Positions 19,561-23,094 of a DNA stretch of 23,094 bases are shown piece by piece (position 1 is the first letter of the stretch; each line of letters opens with the position of its first letter). The stretch comes from Pleurotus ostreatus/Saccharomyces cerevisiae fusant (taxonomy: Eukaryota > Opisthokonta): assembly GCA_024196135.1 (NCBI GenBank), contig JAMQCK010000435.1, positions 1-23,094 of the forward strand, read 5' to 3'. A model generated the notes under the pieces. That model was not told the DNA's origin, made no database searches, and was given only the letters and a program-made list of their open reading frames with translations. A program made the position numbers and the translations under genes.

Positions 19561-19624
19561 CATATGTCCGAGGAAGTCCGGCGTGCTCTTCGAGATATGC
19601 CCCGAGGGACTTCACAAGAAGTCT
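19561..19624 (-). pseudogene. Relic of a DUF2461 exon
   Basis: On the minus strand this reads GHISKSTPDFLGHM in place of GQISKNTLDFLGHM of the intact gene, then meets a stop after a few divergent codons. The first 43 bases agree with 16142-16184 at about 37 positions. Weaker likeness to the flanking introns extends the relic to perhaps 19507-19650. The remaining exons of the DUF2461 gene are missing, so it is a duplicated, broken fragment without coding capacity. Confidence 0.72.
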
Positions 19625-19957
19625 CTCCATCGTATCCCCTTCACTCACGCATTGGCAGATGGCGCGCGCCGACGTGTCGAAGGGTTTTGACTCCTGGCTT
19701 GCGTGCGTGTGCTCTCTGGCCTCCTTATTTGTGCTCGGACTTGCTTCGCTATCCTACAAATTTCCCTACTTGCATTCCGACCGAATCAGTCGCTGTTAAA
19801 TATCCTATAACAATTACGCATCCGCAACATACAGTGACATGAATCCGTACTCTACGCCAACATCAACCCACAATCATACTCATATACATCAACCCTCAAG
19901 CACACACTGATCGACTTCCACTGGCGCCTCCAATTCACCACATTTCGACGCGACTCA
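19625..19957. other. Spacer between DUF2461 relic and ADH B
   Basis: These 333 bp hold the 3' region of ADH B. ATCAACCC words at 19858-19905 match those after ADH A at 17100-17155. No gene was found. Confidence 0.5.
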
Positions 19958-21801
19958 CTATTCCAACTCGTTGATCTGCAGCACCTTCCTCCCGCTGACC
20001 TCGTACGCGCGCAGCTCGTCGATAATCTTGTTCACGTTCTCGATCGGCTCGGCCGTGACGCGCGCCTTGACGGACCCCTGGATGTAAGTGTGAGCACGGG
20101 CTGCCAAACAATACGAGGGGTCAGGTCTACTTACGTTAGCGAAGAGCGCCAGCGCAGCCTCAGTCGCGCTGCGGGGGCCGTAGAGGTTGGCGCGGACTGT
20201 ACATACGGTCAGTCGGTCGTGTTCACTGCTATCGAGCGATGCATCTAACGCACTCTGAATCGCACTAAACAGCGCCTCGCCCGATGTGAAGACGAGGTTG
20301 TCGCCCGAGACGCCGACCTATGATTGACTTAGCAAGTCATATAGTGTGATGGCGCAGACGAGGTACTCACCAAAACATATCGCGGATCCGTCGGGTAGTG
20401 GTCTCCTTCGCCGACGAGGGCGCTCAAGCCGAGGGAGAAAGCTGCAGTGATACGCGTTAGCATCATTTCGTCATCCCGCTCGTGACGACGATTGACCCTC
20501 GTCTGAAGGCTCGAAAGCGAAGCAAAGAGGAGAGGCATGCAAGAAAAGATAACCAAACACTCACTCTGCGCCGACACCGCGAAATCGACCACCACATGCA
20601 CCGTGAATGGATCGGGCGCGCTGACCGCCGCGCTCAGCTCGACGAGCGAGAACGCCTTCACTGCGCCGAGCTCGAGGCCGAGGCGCCGCGCTTCGGGCTT
20701 GAGGTCGCAGACGTAGACTGGGTGGGGCGTGAGTGTAGGTCTTTGCAATACCATGAATAGCCCCCGTCCTTGCCCTCCCATGAATGACTCCCGTCCTTGC
20801 CCTCCTCCCCGCAAAGGCAAAGTAAAAGTGAAAGTGAAAAAGAAGGGAAGCTAACACACCTTCCGCGCCCTGCAAAATCGCATACTGAACGGCCAGATGT
20901 CCCAACCCACCGACGCCAATAATAAGCACCTTGTCGCCCGCCTTGACCTGGCCGGTGTTGACGACAGCATTATACGCCGTCGTACCAGCGTCCGCGGCGA
21001 TGGCGGCGACCTTGTCGGGTACGTTGTCTGGCTATGATAGTCGTTAGCATGTCGTCCCATCACTTATTTCGTTCCCTCCGTATCGCATGCACAGACGAAT
21101 TTCCTCCTCCTTCACAAACGAGTCTCCTCCTTCACAAACAAATCTCCTCCTTCGCCAACGAATCTCCTCCTCCACAAACGAACGAATGCACGACAAACCG
21201 ACCAAACAAATACCTGAACTCACCACCGGCACAAGCAAATTACCCGGCACCGTGATATAGTCCGCGTACCCGCCCGGGCCCCCGAGGCCGACGCCTTGTA
21301 GGGCAGCGGCCTGATGCGGCTTGAGCGCGTGCGTGCAGCCGTTGATGAGCTGGATGGCGTAGCGGTGGCCGATCTTGATGGCGGGGTCGACGTCTTCGCC
21401 GAGGCTGGGGTTGGAGGTGAGTGTGGGGGAAAGAGGTGAGGTTGGGAGGGTTGAGGCGGGATGATGGGGAGTGAACGAGACGAGCGGAGACAGTATGTAG
21501 CGAGAGGGACCAGTAGACGTACACAATCGGCGTCGCGCACACTTCGTGTCCCAGCACGTACGTCCGGCTGTCAGCGGTGTAGCCGTTGAGAATGGCGACG
21601 TCGGAGTGACATACTGGATTGCACGGCGATGTTAACGTCTGTAATTAGATTGAGAGAGGGCATGAGCGTACCACCACAGACAAGGACCTTGCAGAGTACT
21701 TCGCCCTTGCCAGGTTTCTGGACAGGGTAGTCGTCGACACGGATAAGGTCGTCGAAGCCGGGCTTGTAGAGATATGCGACCATGGTCTCGGGAGCGCCCA
21801 T
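19958..21801 (-). CDS. Medium-chain zinc-type alcohol dehydrogenase, paralog B
   Basis: There are nine exons: 21801-21672, 21613-21523, 21404-21224, 21031-20860, 20717-20565, 20441-20371, 20317-20254, 20196-20135 and 20077-19958, giving 347 residues. It is a close paralog of ADH A and keeps the same motifs: CGGVCHSDVA with the zinc Cys, GHE, ADAGTTAYNA with Asp at the third zinc position, and IIGVGGLGHLAVQYA for the nucleotide. All seven introns of A are shared in position and phase. B has one more, at 20318-20370 (53 nt, GTGAGT to TAG, phase 0), inside YVL-VGVSG, where A is continuous. It lacks the final Tyr of A. Several of its introns are enlarged by short tandem repeats. Exon sequences are well kept without stops, so it is probably functional. 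The two genes may differ in substrate or in timing of expression. Confidence 0.9.
20752..20805. repeat. 27-nt tandem repeat (x2) in ADH B intron 4
   Basis: Two near-identical 27-nt units, at 20752-20778 and 20779-20805, each begin CATGAAT and end CGTCCTTGCCCTCC. They sit in the 142-nt intron 20718-20859; the matching intron of ADH A lacks them. Confidence 0.8.
21098..21180. repeat. 20-nt minisatellite (x4) in ADH B intron 3
   Basis: Four units, each close to AATCTCCTCCTTCACAAACG, cover 21098-21180, the last three exactly 20 nt each. They lie in the 192-nt intron 21032-21223, against 103 nt for the matching intron of ADH A. Confidence 0.85.
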
Positions 21802-21887
21802 TGTTGTGGAAAAGGTCAGGTTAATTTGAAGCTGAGATGTAGAGAAGAGGAGCCGAAGTGATAGTCGAGAGTGATGTTCAAACGGCT

Positions 21888-21893
21888 TTTATA
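21888..21893 (-). promoter_or_regulatory. TATA box of ADH B
   Basis: TATAAA on the minus strand, within GTATAAAAGC, lies 87 bp before the start codon and corresponds to the box of ADH A. Confidence 0.65.
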
Positions 21894-21921
21894 CCTTCCT
21901 TGTCCATACTCATAGGCACGT

Positions 21922-21934
21922 CCGCATTCTCCGG
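21922..21934. promoter_or_regulatory. CCG-N7-CGG site upstream of ADH B
   Basis: CCGCATTCTCCGG differs from the ADH A site at a single spacer base and lies 121 bp before the start codon. The form suits a Zn2Cys6 regulator. Confidence 0.5.
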
Positions 21935-22275
21935 AAGGGACGGGCATCGCCTACCTGCGTGCGCGTCTCCCTATGTGGCTGGCAAAGAGGCTACTTCAAG
22001 CACAGAACGGAGGTTGAAACGGTCAGATGTGCGCTCTACCACAGTATAAGGCGGCCAACTGAGCGCGCTATAGTCTTTGACATTGAGAAACGCGGAGGGC
22101 GCTTGTTATGGCAGCGCCGATTACGGTCCAAAGGACACAGACTTGACGGTGATGATGCCGATACACCGCCATACTACATCCACGTTCGCCGACGAGTGAT
22201 TGAGAGAGTGACATGGCATTGAACTAGACAGGATGAAGCAGCTCTTCAGGGCGCTAAACGGGTGAAGGAACCGGA

Positions 22276-22347
22276 CAAGCGCCGAACGAAACACGCGCCG
22301 GATCGTGCGAAATAAGTCACATGTTACGAAGTTGAACTTTCCACGTG
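22276..22347. promoter_or_regulatory. Distal conserved block and E-box upstream of ADH B
   Basis: The 32-bp block at 22276-22307 matches the ADH A block at 30 of 32 bases. A CACGTG follows at 22342-22347. Between 21935 and 22275 the two ADH promoters are more diverged, though patches of likeness remain (for example CGACGAGTGAT near 22190). Confidence 0.5.
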
Positions 22348-22440
22348 TCATCACCCAAAAAAGGCACAACATATGAGCGCCCACAAGTTCGTGTTTTCCT
22401 CCTTCCCCGTCCTTCCTCGAGCCGCTACGGCCCATATTTC

Positions 22441-22656
22441 TTCACTGGCCCCTACTCCCCCTGCCGACTTGCGATGATTGCCGTGTATGACCTCGTGAAT
22501 TATGAGTTCAGCGGGACGCGCAGATGACATCACACGCGTCATCCGCGCGGCTCCCTGCAGTATATAAGACGTCGCGCACGCGCCAGCTCGTCATATCCAT
22601 CCGAACCTTCCTCGCAGCTTCTCTCTTCATCATCACCCATCTTCACTCCCACCACC
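22441..22656 (+). promoter_or_regulatory. Promoter of the last gene
   Basis: A TATATAA at 22561-22567 lies 90 bp before the ATG at 22657 on the plus strand. Just upstream, ATGACATCA near 22524 resembles a bZIP/ATF half-site pair. The leader after the TATA box is pyrimidine-rich (CTTCCTCGCAGCTTCTCTCTTC), as expected around fungal start sites. Confidence 0.55.
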
Positions 22657-23094
22657 ATGTCCATGGCCACCCGCACCGTCTCCAACGCCGTCCGCAGGGG
22701 CGCGCAGATGCGCGCAGCGACCTTGGTGCGTCTTATTCGCTTCTCCCCTCATACGCGATCCTAATGTCGCCATCCCCCAGCCGAGAAACACCGTATCGCG
22801 CCGCACGTACGCGGACGTCCCCCCACTCGAGCAGCCCCCCAAGTCCTCCAACGCCGTCCTCTACACCGTCCTCGCCCTCGCCGCCGTCGGCGGCGGGTAC
22901 TACTACTTCTCGCAGGAGCCCGAGGACGAGCTGAAGCGCGCAAAGGCGAGAGCAGAGGCCGACCAGCAGCGACTGCGCGCTAAAGCCTCCGAATTGCAGG
23001 ACGCCGCCGCCGCGCGTGCCGCCTCCGCGCGCGACCAGGCCGCCGCGGAGCTCGACGTGTACAAGAAGGAGGCGCAGAACCAGTGGGAGGGCGG
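22657..23094 (+). CDS. Probable mitochondrial membrane protein (5' part, cut by window end)
   Basis: Exon 1 is 22657-22725; intron 22726-22780 (55 nt) has a GTGCGT donor and a CCTAAT branch-like word; exon 2 starts at 22781 and stays open to the window end. The 127 visible residues begin with an Arg-rich, acid-free lead containing RRTYADV, like a mitochondrial presequence. A membrane segment AVLYTVLALAAVGGGYYYF follows (about 49-67), then a long Ala/Glu/Lys/Gln-rich helix (from about 70) suited to coiled coil. The layout, one membrane anchor with a helical tail, suits an inner-membrane protein facing the intermembrane space or matrix. I do not recognise the family with certainty. ATG context ACCACCATGT is good. 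Confidence 0.72.

Larger units (their letters stand above)
19561..22440. repeat. Tandem segmental duplication, right unit
   Basis: This is the partner of 16142-19500, with the order DUF2461 fragment, ADH gene, promoter. Between the DUF2461 piece and the ADH gene only about 330 bp remain, against about 1 kb in the left unit, so most of the DUF2461 N-terminal coding part was lost here. No terminal inverted repeats or target-site duplications were seen at the edges. Confidence 0.75.

Noticed and set aside
16142..22440. Duplication explained as a transposable element
   Set aside because: No terminal inverted repeats, target-site duplications, transposase or reverse transcriptase were seen. A tandem segmental duplication explains the order better.
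1413..22731. Frequent GTGCGT/GTACGT hexamers as a possible regulatory motif
   Set aside because: Most lie exactly at exon ends in phase with the reading frames. They are 5' splice sites preferred by this genome.
1..23094. tRNA genes, rRNA, CRISPR arrays or bacterial-type operons
   Set aside because: No cloverleaf with a convincing T-loop, no evenly spaced direct repeats and no bacterial ribosome binding sites were found. The sequence is plainly eukaryotic nuclear DNA.

Overview
The window is nuclear DNA of a filamentous basidiomycete, most likely an Agaricomycete. It is GC-rich, its genes are cut by many introns of mostly 45-70 nt with GTRNGY donors and CTNAC-like branch points, and it carries families typical of mushroom-forming fungi: FunK1 kinases, an NB-ARC/TPR STAND protein and PEX3. 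I rebuilt the gene models by hand from splice signals and reading-frame continuity; no transcript data were available.

Layout, left to right. (1) 280-5336: two tandem, same-strand FunK1-type fungal kinase-like genes with identical intron positions, an old duplication. (2) 5675-8141 (minus): PEX3, the peroxisomal membrane biogenesis factor, sharing a 166-bp divergent promoter with (3) 8308-8718 (plus): a small one-membrane-segment protein that looks like an accessory (about 6.6 kDa type) subunit of mitochondrial complex I, with an intron directly after its start codon. (4) 9336-13133 (minus): a 7-exon STAND/NLR-like protein with a helical N-terminus, a P-loop NTPase and C-terminal TPR-like repeats. 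(5) 14261-16813 (minus): a 13-exon DUF2461 protein with a basic/acidic N-terminal tail; its conserved core can only be read through two consecutive micro-exons of 7 and 5 nt, and a 14-nt exon followed by a GC-AG intron. (6) 17195-18890 and 19958-21801 (minus): two tandem medium-chain alcohol dehydrogenase paralogs with conserved upstream elements. They lie in a roughly 3-kb segmental duplication that also carried a piece of the DUF2461 gene, left as a relic near 19561-19624. (7) 22657-window end (plus): the 5' part of a gene for a probable mitochondrial membrane protein.

The genes do not form a pathway. They are a mixture of housekeeping genes (PEX3, a complex I-like subunit, a mitochondrial membrane protein) and lineage-expanding families (FunK1, STAND, ADH). 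The observations most worth checking are the twin micro-exons of the DUF2461 gene, the segmental duplication with its gene relic and paralog-specific intron, the shared CCG-N7-CGG/TATA promoter architecture of the ADH pair, the arginine in place of the usual kinase lysine in both FunK1 copies, and a possible extra hydrophobic N-terminal exon on the STAND gene.
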